A DNA stretch of 64,000 bases from the NCBI GenBank assembly GCA_010645155.1, contig CM021320.1, forward strand, positions 8,715,711-8,779,710, read 5' to 3'. Below, one piece after another: positions 49,601 to 61,600 of this stretch. The first letter of the stretch is position 1. The number at the start of each line of letters is the position of its first letter. Made by a program: the position numbers and the translations under genes. The notes beneath the pieces are model-generated. The model was not told the origin of the DNA, did no database searches, and saw only the letters and a list, made by a program, of their open reading frames with translations. The DNA is from Tigriopus japonicus. Its lineage: Eukaryota; Arthropoda; Copepoda; Harpacticoida; Harpacticidae.

Positions 49601-52600
49601 GCAATGGCACATGGCTGATTTAAGTGCTTTTTATTCAATCACCTTGATAAAGAATTTTGCATATTATTGACCCAAATCCAGCCCAAATATCGATCGTTTC
49701 CACGAACATTAACTCTTTGAATAGACTGGGATTTGTGAAAATTTGCAGAACAACTCAGCACAGCCAACAGCCCTCTATTACGACTCGGGGTATGATTTAA
49801 AACACTCACTTAAGCAACCTCTGAGCATCATATATAACCAGGGTTGGGGAGAAATTGTAATTGCAATTACAATTCACGGTGGTTAGCTGTGCTCTATGGA
49901 AGTGTTTGCTCAAATGCCAAGACTTCTAATTACGAGTTTCGATGTCACAGTGTCATAATGAAGATATCTTGTGAATACATACATATTAAAAGTAGCTCAA
50001 ATATTATGACACTGTGACATCGAAACTCGTAGTTGGAAGCCTTCGCATTTGAGCAAACACTTTCATAGAGCACAGCTAACCACCGTGAATTACAATTACA
50101 TGTAATTGTAATTAATTACATTTTTGGGCCAAGTAATTGTAATTGTAATTATTTACATTTTTGGACCAAGTAATTGTAATTATAATAAGTTACATTTTTG
50201 GGCCAAGTAATTGTAATTATAATAAATTACATTTTTGGGCCAAGTAATTGTAATTGTAATTAATTACATTTTTGGGCCAAGTAATTGTGATTAATTACAT
50301 TTTTGGGCCGAGTAATTGTAATTGTAATTAATTACATTTTTGACCATGTAATTGAAGAATTTTCAATTATAGATTACCAATTACTTTTCAAACTCTTACT
50401 TCTTCCAATTGCCCATAATATCAATTGTTACTTTGAGTTTTCACTTGCAAAACAATTATTTTGTCATCAATTTGCAGTCACTGTGATGCCACTAACAGGT
50501 AGCTTTTGTTACAATACAAACCCAAGCTACTATGTTTAAATACTTTTAAACTAATCATTTTGAACATGAATTTTGTGTCAGGAGGCAGGGCATATTTTTT
50601 CAGCCAAAATTTCATCTTGGAAATCTGTTTCAAAGAATCTTTAGTCTGTTTGGCAAAGCGAGGTTACATTAGAGTTCTAGGGAGAAAAATGTTACTCCCA
50701 AATCATGGGGTTTTGTTATGATCCCATTCAGCTGACAATCCACTTTCATGACACATTTCACAATTTCTGGATAACTTTCTTTACCTGAAGATTCAGTCAA
50801 CCAGATTAAGGGTTTATTATGCATGGACAAAAAATTACATAAAATTGCTCAAACTGGATGCACTAAACCTCCTCATTGGTCTTTTTTGGAAACCTTTTAT
50901 TTCAATTTTGAATCATTGGATTAAAAATGATTTGTCCAGGTGTTAAGAGAGGTACCTGTTCTACTTCCTTGCCAAATGACTTAATTTTTAATCCAAGTCA
51001 TCTACAAATTTGATCAAAAATCAACTAACTTCTGCCTGGGCTATTAGGTCACTCTTCTTTTTAAGACACTTTTAGTTGATCCTGACCAATCCCAGGCTAG
51101 CAAAGGGGTATGTATCTAAACTGAAGGCAAGTGGCTGGCTGAGAATGACATTTTTTTTACTTAGAACTCTAGATTACATTTGCCATCTCTACATCTGTAC
51201 ATTTGTGCTCATTTAATTTTTTTTCTTTGAATTTTCAAAATTTCAAAATTTCAAAATCTTCCCATAAATTTTAGGTGTTTTAACTGAGAGAAAAACTTTT
51301 TCACATTACATTCTCAAGGAAATGCAAATGACAAACAATTTCAGCCATAGGACGCTGATGTGTAATTATTGACAACATTGAAAAACCCCTCACAGAGTTT
51401 ACTTGAAAAATGTATTTAGTTACAATTACAGTTACTCTGTCGAAAAATGTAATTGATTACAATTACAGTTACTCTGTCGAAAAATGTAATTAATTATAAT
51501 TACTTTGTCGAAAAATGTAATAAATTACATTTACTTTGTTGAAAAATGTGATCAATTACAATTAAGATTACTTCATCCGAAAATGTAATTGACTTCAATT
51601 ACAATTACATGTCAATTACATGTCAATTACCATCGTTCCGTCTCTTTCACCCTTTTGCCTTTTCAAAACGATAAAAAATAAACAGATCTACCATTTTTAA
51701 ATGGTGATGCACCAACTAGCAACTTATAATGCCTGAAAGGTTAATATGAAAGAGTGATTTACAAAAACCAAAAGTTTATGAACGGGCTTAGACATCAAAA
51801 CTATTATGCCATGAACCACAAGGCATATTTTTCTTTTCCAGTTAACACAAACTTTGTACATATATATCAAGTGTAACGATGTTTTTAAACTTTATTTTAC
51901 ACCTCATTTGTCTGCCCTTGGTTTTGAAAAGCCCTACCTCCTGACACCAAAATCATGGTCAAAATGATTAGTTTAAAAGTATTTAAATTATCTAATTACG
52001 CAATTACTCCCCAACCCTGCCCCCTCCCCTACAAAGGGGCCAAATTTGAATAAAATTATAAAGAAGAATGAATGCAACATTCCTCTAAATTGGCATTAGT
52101 ATAAAATGGTTCTCTTAATTGTAAAATGTGTTAAAATTACCAATGTGTGTTGAGTTTTCAGTTCTGCCACTTGGGACACAATATTTATGTGACAAGTCTT
52201 TACGAAAAGTCCGGTTATGTTTCGAGGGCTAACAGAGAAATGTCACTCCAGTACAGTAAATGGAAATTTGTTTTGAACACACTTCATTGATCCAGCAGCC
52301 AGGGTGTCAAGTGACTTTATTCATCATACATTGCTCTTGTTCAACCAAAGCAGTTGGATGAGCAATTTTGCCACTGACTCTTTAAAACCGCTAGTTTGGG
52401 TTGTGAATCATGTAACTTAGCATGTTCAACATCAAATCACAACCCACTCACAATGCAGGCTTGGTGACTCACAAATATTTTCGGAGTGTCATTTCTCTGT
52501 TAGCCCTCTATTTATGGTGAGTGTTCTGAGCCAAAAACCTAAACCAGGGACAATGCCGCAACACATTTGTTCACTTGTACCTTGATTTGTGAGATTGTCT

Positions 52601-55600
52601 CCCTTTTTTCTCTTTTTTCTCTTTTTCTCTATTCTATTTAGGATTTTGAAGAAAACCAACATTCGTTTCGCCTAGATAGCTCTTACTAGAGCACTATAAT
52701 AACAGAGTACAGTCATAAAGTGCGCCATCTAGTGGATTTAATGCGGCAACAGCCCGCCGTTCCCATGATACTCACATTTTTGAAGATTGCGACGGTCATT
52801 CATCAGTTTTGGACAAACTAAAGTGCCAAAAATGTTGATGGCCAAACTCCAAATGATACCTTAGTGTTTTTCTGATGAATTTTGACATATATCATGCTTA
52901 AATCACCTTAGGCAATACCTTCAATAGTCAGATTTCCATGCCATTTTGAGAGGGATTTCACTAATAATTTCAACCAAAAACCACCACAGGTCCATTAACA
53001 ATACTCAGTCAACATTTGAGGCACTTTAGTTTGTCCATAACTGATGAATGACCGTTGCAATCTTCAAAAATATGTGTATCATGGGAACGGCGAGCTGTTG
53101 CCGCATGAAATCCACTAGATGGCGCACTTTATGACTGTACTCTTTCTAGTTAAGCTTCAATCAAAGAGAAAAATGACAATCAGCGCCATCTTGAGATAGA
53201 AACATTTCTGGGTGCTTCTGGTAAATGTTTAGCCTCAATTTGTGATTACTCAGTGTGACTTTTTACTTTTTGAACACATTAATATCGTAACTGAGCTCCC
53301 AAAAACTCGAAATATGAAGAGAAATGAAGGAAAAAAAGATGGAAGCTGCAATTTTGGTAACAAATCAAAATTGAGGATAGATCTGAAATCAAGGGACTTT
53401 GCCCCTGTTTTGGCTATATCTAGTGGCAATTTTTGTAACCTTCAATTAACATTCTTCATAGCCTATGCTCTCTGTTACACACTTTGTTTTTGAGTGGCAT
53501 TCAACAATTAACAATAAACATTGCCATAAATCGAACTTGAAATACATCAGTTGTGAAAATGTCCGTTGATCAATGGACAATTCAAAAGTAACCTGTAATT
53601 TTGAACCTCTCAAATGCTGCGGAACAATTTATACGCGAAATTTATATCGCAAAACTCACGCAACCTCAACCCCATTTTCTGTGTTTGCAAGGCGATTCGT
53701 TTTTAATACTTGCACATATATTGGAGCCACACAACATTATGCTTTGGCTTGCTTGATAGAAAGGCTTGAATCGCTGTTTGATCAACCTTCTTGTCTTTAC
53801 AACAATTGATGCAACTTCACGAACCTTCTGTATTAAAAAAGATTCCCAGTACAAATCAAGTTCAGAACAAGAATCTTCTCACAGAGAGCACGATTTCCAT
53901 CTTCCGTGGAGGAAGTTTGAGAAAATGCCGGCAAAGCCACCCGCCATGACCATACTTGAGCCATTAAAGACAAAGCTTTTATGGTTGTTCTTGATTTCAA
54001 CTCTACTTTCCAAAAGCCAGCTTTACCCCGACTTCCCTTTTTCTTGATTGAGGCTGACGCCACATTTAACTCATTTTCTAACGACTTCAGCCACAAAGTT
54101 TTGGAAGAATCTTCGCAATTTCCTTTTCTTGGATTTAAGGAAAATTGTTCTTTCATGTAGAGATGAGATTGTTCATTTTTGCATGAACAGTTTTTACATA
54201 TGAATTTACTCTCTGTGAATAGCGGTCTCGTTTGGTTCTAGTGTGTGGGTTTTCTTTTGGTCACATTAGAGTGAAGAAGAGCTACGATAACCAGCTAATT
54301 TTAATGTTGAAGACGTCATTGCGTATATCTTTGTACAATGTGTATTAGACAGGCACCGCGTTAATAGTGGTAATTAGTGCCTTAAATCCTTGTGTGATTT
54401 TATTATTCATCTCAATAGAAACCGTCATCTATGGCCAAAGTAATTTACAAGGTTTACCTTATTTCGAAGAACGTGTATTCGGATTGCGGTTGGGAGGATG
54501 GACATTGTGACACTCTCAATTGATTTTATTTTTTGATTCTGTTTTATGATTTGATCCTATTAGGAGTTTTCTGTTCAGTCCAATAGATATTTAAGAACAA
54601 CCCAAAGAACTTCAAATTTAAATTTTGCCTCTCATTCATTGACTTAAAACAAAAAGCTCAGCAAAAGGAACGTTTTAGAATTTAGAATTTTCTTATGTTT
54701 CTGCGTGGTCGTTTTTGGTCAAATCATCACGGCGTTCGTTTTTCTTGAAGCTTTTATTTCAAGTTTGTGGAAGTAGAAGTAGCAAACAAAATACCACGGG
54801 TTTTATAAAACTTTGTTGTTATTGACACAAAAATCATTTCTACAGCATTCATAAGTTAAAAAATGTATTGATGGAAGGAAAAAGTGCATATCTGAAACCG
54901 GAAGAAGGTACTACAAAGTTTTGTACACTAGTGATTAATCTTAAGCAAACATCCGTGGGATAAACGAAGGCAAATCGTCTTTTCTTGCAATCAAAACCGA
55001 GATAAACAAGAAAATAGAAACATTGCTTGGGGGATTGACTTCCCCATTTTCATTACTTTTAACGGAAGGGCCACTACTTCCAATCGCTTTCAATCTAATT
55101 TCAATTTAGGTTCATCAGAATTGGAAAATTATCTTCATATTTGTGACCATCACATCTCATGAAATGAAAACTCTTACCTGAGCTGCACATGTTTTATCCA
55201 ACGTTTGGACTTGGCTTAACCCGAAACTTCTTAATTAAAAGAACTTCATTCAAAACTCTTCCATTTGTTGAATTCTCATCGCCCCTTTCCGTCCATTTCA
55301 TTTAAATACCATGAACATAACGGATTTTCCGCCTGTCTACCTTCGAGAGTCAGCTACTTAGGTACAGTAGGTATGTTCTTCGGAGTCCATGATCATGATT
55401 ATCATTCTCTTATTATAATAACTCTCCGGAATAATGAGACTCAGAGCGATGGTCTCAAGCAGCATGGAATGAAGAAATTCAAGCTTTGTCTTCTTGTCCG
55501 CACCTTGGCCATTCGCTTGGGTAGCTTCACCATTGGCACTGGCACTTCTTCTTCCATTATCAACGACAACGTCATCTTCATCATTTGGTTCTTCCGCCTT

Positions 55601-58600
55601 CTTGGAGAAGTCGAACCAGGAGAGCTCTTTCAGCACCTCTCTCACTCACTTGTTCAGCACCTTCTCCACCTCAATGGCTAAGAAAGTCATAAGCAGTGGA
55701 GTTGAAAACCATTCCCACAAGCTCTGCACGAGAGCATCCAAGAGATGAGATGTTACTGGCAGGGGTTGGGTTGGATCCAATCCACCTATCCATCTTCAGT
55801 TTCAATGTGACGTGTTCTTGTCAGTTCCAAAATAGTTTCCGAATTTCAAAGTTTTGCAATCAATCCAGAGGGTGGAAAAAAATCGAGTGACATTGGGACT
55901 TCTGTGATATGATCGAAAAATGAGTCTTGACTAGGTGTCTGCATTTGTGTCCCAAGTGAATGGAGATCGGGAGTTTCCAGTCATGACTGGTCATGGGAAT
56001 CGCTAATTCGCCAAGATGGAAAGTCATTTCCGAGCAAGTTGAGACATTTGCTATGGCCTGGAGATGACTCCATTTGGAGTAATTCGTTTGTGGGTGTCGG
56101 TTCGTTGGACATTTTGAAGCTTATTAACCTTGTGCTTGACAAGCATTCAGCATTGGAATTTGTACGGGAAAATTTGGATCGAGTACGACATTTCAAGGAA
56201 TACAGGGTCAGGCGTTTTTATGCCTCGGAGTATTTTTCACATTAAAGTCAAGTGTTGAGGTTAAAGAACAGATAGAGCTCCATTTCGAAAACATCCTTTT
56301 CAAAAACTAAATATACCCTTTTCGATTGGCAGCTTGGCAAATAGTAACGAAGCTCATGAGAGCCTTTTTAGTAAATAGGAATCATTTAGGCAGCAACTGC
56401 TCGACGAGTTTCGATGATGTCACGCTCGTTTTTGGGAGGTCATTCATTCATGACTCTAGTGACCTCCCAAAAAGGATGAGATTAGGTGAATTGTCACGTA
56501 TCTGAGCCCGGTTAAAGGAGTTATTAAGCGCCTTGAAGATTCAAGCGTGCAACCTATTCTTTCATTGAAAATTGAAATAAACTGAAATTTCTGAGCACCT
56601 GTGCTCTATAAACCTCTTTAACGTTCAATAATATGACTCTGTTTCGAGACTTGTTTCCCTCAATTAAACTGAGTCAGGTTTGAGCAAAATTTTCATACCA
56701 CTTAATAATGCAACCCGATCCTGTGGTACAATATGTGCATTACGCAAATCCTTATTTTTTTGATTCACTTCACACTTCTGTGGTGGAAGATTTTAGCCAC
56801 GCTTGATTTATTGGTAAAGAGGTCACACTTAAAAAAGGTTTCTAACTGGCAAGGATCAAAGTGGACAACATACTTTTTCATACCTTGGTGTCCCTCTTTA
56901 TTTTCTAAGTGTAATGTCATTTCGAGACAATTTTGAGAAAAAAATCTCAAAATCCCTTTGAACAGGCCTCATCGGTCCTTCTTTGCCATTTCTTTCATCC
57001 ATCTAGGTAATCTGTTTCCTTTCACTTTCCGATGCAAAAAAGCTTGCATAAATCATGGGCCTCAACAATTGAAACGCATCTCACATCTTCACTCATTCAA
57101 ATTTCATCACACATCCCCAAAATAGAAACCCATTTCGAAATGTCGAACTCGATGATAACAAAAAGGACTCCAGTGGGCTTCCTGCTAATTTTTATCTCTG
57201 GTTGATATCGTACAACCACGTTTTGGATCTCAGTTGAGCTTCAGTTCAAAGACGACCAGTCTCCCATTACAAGATACACGTGAAGCCATGGCAAAGAGGA
57301 GGAGGGCATGAGGGAAGAAGAAGATGAAGGGCTTTTCGGCCGGTGAACTTTTCTGACTCTCGTCTCCTTTCGGTGGAAGGGAAGGGGGAAAAATTTCCCG
57401 CTCCCTCGTGTCAGTCACCAAATGGTCGACGACGTGTTGAGATCGGTTTGGAGAAGCTGTACAATAAAGTGTTCATTGATTATGGGTGCTTTGGAGTGAT
57501 TGCAAGTGCTGATTCTTCATTTATCAAGCTCGGTTTTGGTTCGTATTTCTCGGGAGAAAGGGCTCTCGACAAGGCGGAAAAATAAGAAATTCATAGATGG
57601 CTTTCTATTCCTTTCTTCCTTTTTGTTAATAAACGTGTCCACATTGGCCATCTGAGAGGAGAATTCTTTTAATTCAATTATTTCAAAGACAAAAAGTTCG
57701 CCAGCCAACATATGGCAGATGAGTAAATGGGAATGACAAGAAAACGCGGCTGTCACTTTGATGCGCCATTTGTTCGGATTGCACGAGCACGAAATTGCCA
57801 AAAATGAGCCAATAACGACATCTTCACATCCGTCAACGACCTGAAATCCCTTTTGATTCATTCATTTTGCTAAAATTTTCCATTCTCGAGCCCTTTCTAC
57901 AGATTGTCTGTCATTCAGATCTTTAATTAAATTCGCCGCCTTGGGAGAACGGACGTTTTCTTCAGAATGTCAGTGTTGCCATCTAGTCAGGCTTCGGCCA
58001 GAACGCCTCGTCGGATCATTCATCGTGCGTTTGTGAACAATATCAAAGATCCTCGAAATACTGGAATGATCTCGCCAGGCCTCGGTGATCCGTCGCCTTA
58101 TTGTAACTGTATGGCTGACAATTTGGTATCCAACAACTTTGTCACTTTGCTTGTAAGCATGCAGTACCTTCTGATTATGTGTGGCAAATATTGCGAAGAC
58201 AAAAAGCCAAGTGAGGCCACGTCAAACTTTCTACTAAAGGACTTACCACAGGCCATCAGCTCGAATTCTATCGATGAAGAGACCTCCAACCGAGTGACCT
58301 CAATCATCGAGAGTGCCATCGATCGTCTCAGAGGTCGAAACAGTGATGCCATTGTGCAGCCTCAAATCGACGAGGAACCGGTCACCAATCGCGTCAAGAA
58401 ATCCAAAGGTGATCCACATTGCGCAATTTAGCAATGAGAACTCTTAATGATTAAAAGAGACGTGATCAAATGAGATGATTATAGGCTAGAGGGCATAAGT
58501 CACAATTGTTTGTCCTTGTAGCGAAGGGTCGTTTAACGTCTTTGACCATGGTACTTTGTGTTTTGTCTTTTCATAGCTCGAGGTTTTTGCGGTCTTTTCG

Positions 58601-61600
58601 TTGAGATCGTACTCACAGATTTGTCATTAACCCTGTTTTGCGGTTGCATCTAGATAATGTCGTGATTCATGCAAGGATACAGTTACCACTGGTAGATCCC
58701 ATGCTTTAACTTCCATCTTGCAACCAGTGTAGAAATTAGAAAACTAGGTGAACAATGAGCTTCTTTTTATGGGTTCAAGGTTTTCATCATTTCATTTTGA
58801 GTCGTCTCTACTTAGAAACTGAAGTGCATTCAAGTTGCAATAGGAAGGAAGAGAGAACGATTTGTCCGAAAAAAAAAACGTTCGAGAGATTCACTTTCCC
58901 GAATTCAAGCGTGTTGTGATTGGCCCTACTTTCGCTCAATTGGAGGGGTGGTGTTGGATCTTTTCATGTACCATATTGCATGACCCCCCGTTCAAGCATG
59001 ATTTGAAAAGGATACTCTTCAAAAGATCGATTGATATGCTTTCAATCTACTACGGACGAAGATTTCTTTGGAGTAAGAATAGTTTCCGTGGATGAATGAG
59101 AAGGTTATCCAAACTAACTCGCAGAATTGAAATCATCATGGCGATAACAATGACAATAATGATGATGGCAGCAATAGTAGTTTTCCCTTGCAAAGTGCTG
59201 ATGGGAACTGCTTATTGAATAAGACGCTAATCTATGTAATTCAGATGGCTTCCAGGCCTTTTGGCACTGGTTAAACACGCTCAATTGGCTCTTGCCAAAG
59301 GCATCCTCACTTAAGTACGTATAAGACATGAAGAGAGAGAGAACGCCATCCAAAGAAGGATCTTTTCAATCTTCATTTAAGCAAATTGCCACATAATCCA
59401 ATATCCCCATGACCAAATGCTAAGGACCTGATGAAAAATCGAGTCTCTGGGAATTGAAAACCTCTTGACCGAGATTCAAGGAATTGCATTGCAATCCATT
59501 TTCCTCGAGAGAAAAAGAGACTCTCCGCGTAAAGACCTGAATAAATATTTCACAGCTCCTTTATTCTCTCACGATCCGTCAATTGAGTTCGATCTCTTCC
59601 AAAGTTTTCTTTCAAGTGTCTCTTGGTTTGGTTACATTCCGAGTTCCACCTCAAAACACAGCAAGGTAGTATGTCATAATTTAACGGATTTCCGATCATA
59701 TAGGTTGCACTATATTGGCTCCTCACGTACCAAACCATGCCACACTAAACCAAGTGTGGAAGTGCTCTCCCGAAATCGAATCCAATCATTAGTTTTTGCT
59801 CTGGCTCCAACTTTTTTAAGAGAGCTTCAGTGTTAAAAGATAGCCTTTTTTTATTTGGGTCATGTTAGTTATCGAAGACGAAAGTTAGTCTTAACCAAGA
59901 CCGGTATTACCGGAATGACTTCGCCATCGATGTGTGACATAATTGGAAGTTAAGTGCATAGACATTTGTCCTCTACCTCAACATAAAGTGGCATAATGTG
60001 CTCTAAAACAGATGATGCGTGATTGCTTGAGATAATTGGCTCGTAAACATGATATTTAGATTTACACATTTACACTAACTGGCCTAATATTTGAGGGACC
60101 TTGATGGTTAGCTAAAACCTTCAGGTTGATCTAATTCTCGAACGAATTATTTTTGACAAGATGATGCCTGGATTTCTCATGGCTTCAAGGGCGTATCAAT
60201 TCATGAGTTATCCCAAACACACCATCATTCGTTTCCCAAGCCTTGGATTCAAAGACTTTAAAAAACTTCGAGCGACCACTGTAAAGCTAGATGTGAATGA
60301 CACATCTCTTTTTCGAGCTTTCCATGATGCAATCTTAAAGCCGCTTACCTAATCCTGATGTTTACTCACTTGATGACTGAAACTTTTGAATTTGATTGCC
60401 TAACAACACCAGGAAACCGATTCGCTTCTGAGCAATTGTCTTAATAATGCAGTTGAACCCCTTCAACACGACCATCTTTAGTCATTGATGCATGGTGCAT
60501 TCCGGTAATGCAGGAATAGTTTTGTCAAAGAGACTCACCGTCGGATTTCAAGAATGAAAACCGATGAATTGCGCACTTTTACCTTGACCAAGTTCGGTTT
60601 GGTTCGCTTTGCATGACTTGACAAATAGGCGCAAAGCGGAGAAACAAGAAAGGATTCACAACGACCGCTCAGGTGTCACTTTTCAAAGAGCACTACTACG
60701 TACTGTTCCACCCTGTGATATCGTTCGTTACTCACCACCCTATCTATCTATGGTTGTCATGATCCTTGCAAAAATAAATACCCCGCGAAGATGTCGACAA
60801 AGCGACGACCGTCGACATCCAATTTCAAAGGGTCCACAAAAAAGTATCTCTCCCCTATCTTCGTCATTTGGAGCAATTAAGAATCATAGCGCACACACGC
60901 ACTCACACCATACTACCAATGGCAAGCAAGCTCCGTGGTTTTCAGGTGAAAAGGGCCACCACTAAAAAAGTTGCGGAGGATGTAGACCATGACCAATTTG
61001 CTAACTACATAGAGAGTTGCTTTGACTCGAGATGAGACAAGAGTAGAAGATCGCATCTTCTTCCAATTCATTCTATTTTACATGGTCAAAACAAGCGTGG
61101 GATCGATGAAAAAGAAGGAAGAAGAAAAAAACCGGCATTGATTCATGGAGTTTGCACGCACCTTTAATCAAGAGTGAAAGTATTGTTTGGATGACCAAAT
61201 TTGGACAAATTGTCCACTCACAAGTCATCCATCCTTTGGGATAACAGAGAAAGACGAGAGAAAAGGGTCTTTATTTGCTTTTGGAATAAATATCCCTTCG
61301 TTATTCTATTCATTGTGGTCCGACGTTCGTTCGTCTCAAAAGAATTTCCATGCACACGCAATGCGTCTGACACAAAAGCATTTTGAAATAAAAGCCATGC
61401 TTTGTTCCTTGACAACCAGACACTTTCAGAAATGATTGAATACTAACGTGTGCGTTTTCGTCTTGTTCTGCTTTTTAGGCCCAGATTTGTCCACAGCTGG
61501 TTCGTCGAGCTTCCGCACATTTCGTGCCCTGACCTGTCCCACATATTGTTCCAAGGATGTGGATCCAGTCTGTGGATCTGACGGCGTGATCTACAAGAAT

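Larger units (their letters stand above)
49839..52019. mobile_element. 2.2 kb foldback-like transposon with sub-terminal tandem repeats
   Basis: The ends are inverted: CAGGGTTGGGGAGAAATTG at the left, and the complement CAGGGTTGGGGAGTAATTG at the right. On the left (about 50092-50350) there are about seven units of roughly 36 bp, each with TTACATTTTTGGGCCAAGTA and TTGTAATT. On the right (about 51405-51610) five or six units of similar size run in the opposite sense (TTACTTTGTCGAAAAATGTA). A further inverted pair lies at about 50527-50590 and 51935-51990. This architecture resembles foldback / Galileo-type elements, and the CAGGG terminus suits hAT. No transposase frame and no flanking duplication were found, so it is non-autonomous or old. 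Confidence 0.65.
37686..61478 (+). other. Very long (about 24 kb) putative first intron of the Kazal gene
   Basis: Its content by position is as follows. 37.7-47.6 kb: no supported gene, scattered random open frames. 47.8 and 48.45 kb: a diverged direct repeat. 49191-49218: a perfect small hairpin. 49839-52019: a foldback-like transposon with a nested element. 52710-53137: a mariner/pogo-type MITE. 55358-55795: a possible decayed coding frame (minus). 56429-56473: a hairpin. 57967-58431: an unrecognised open frame that may be a nested gene. 58.5-61.4 kb: nothing seen. Confidence 0.5.
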
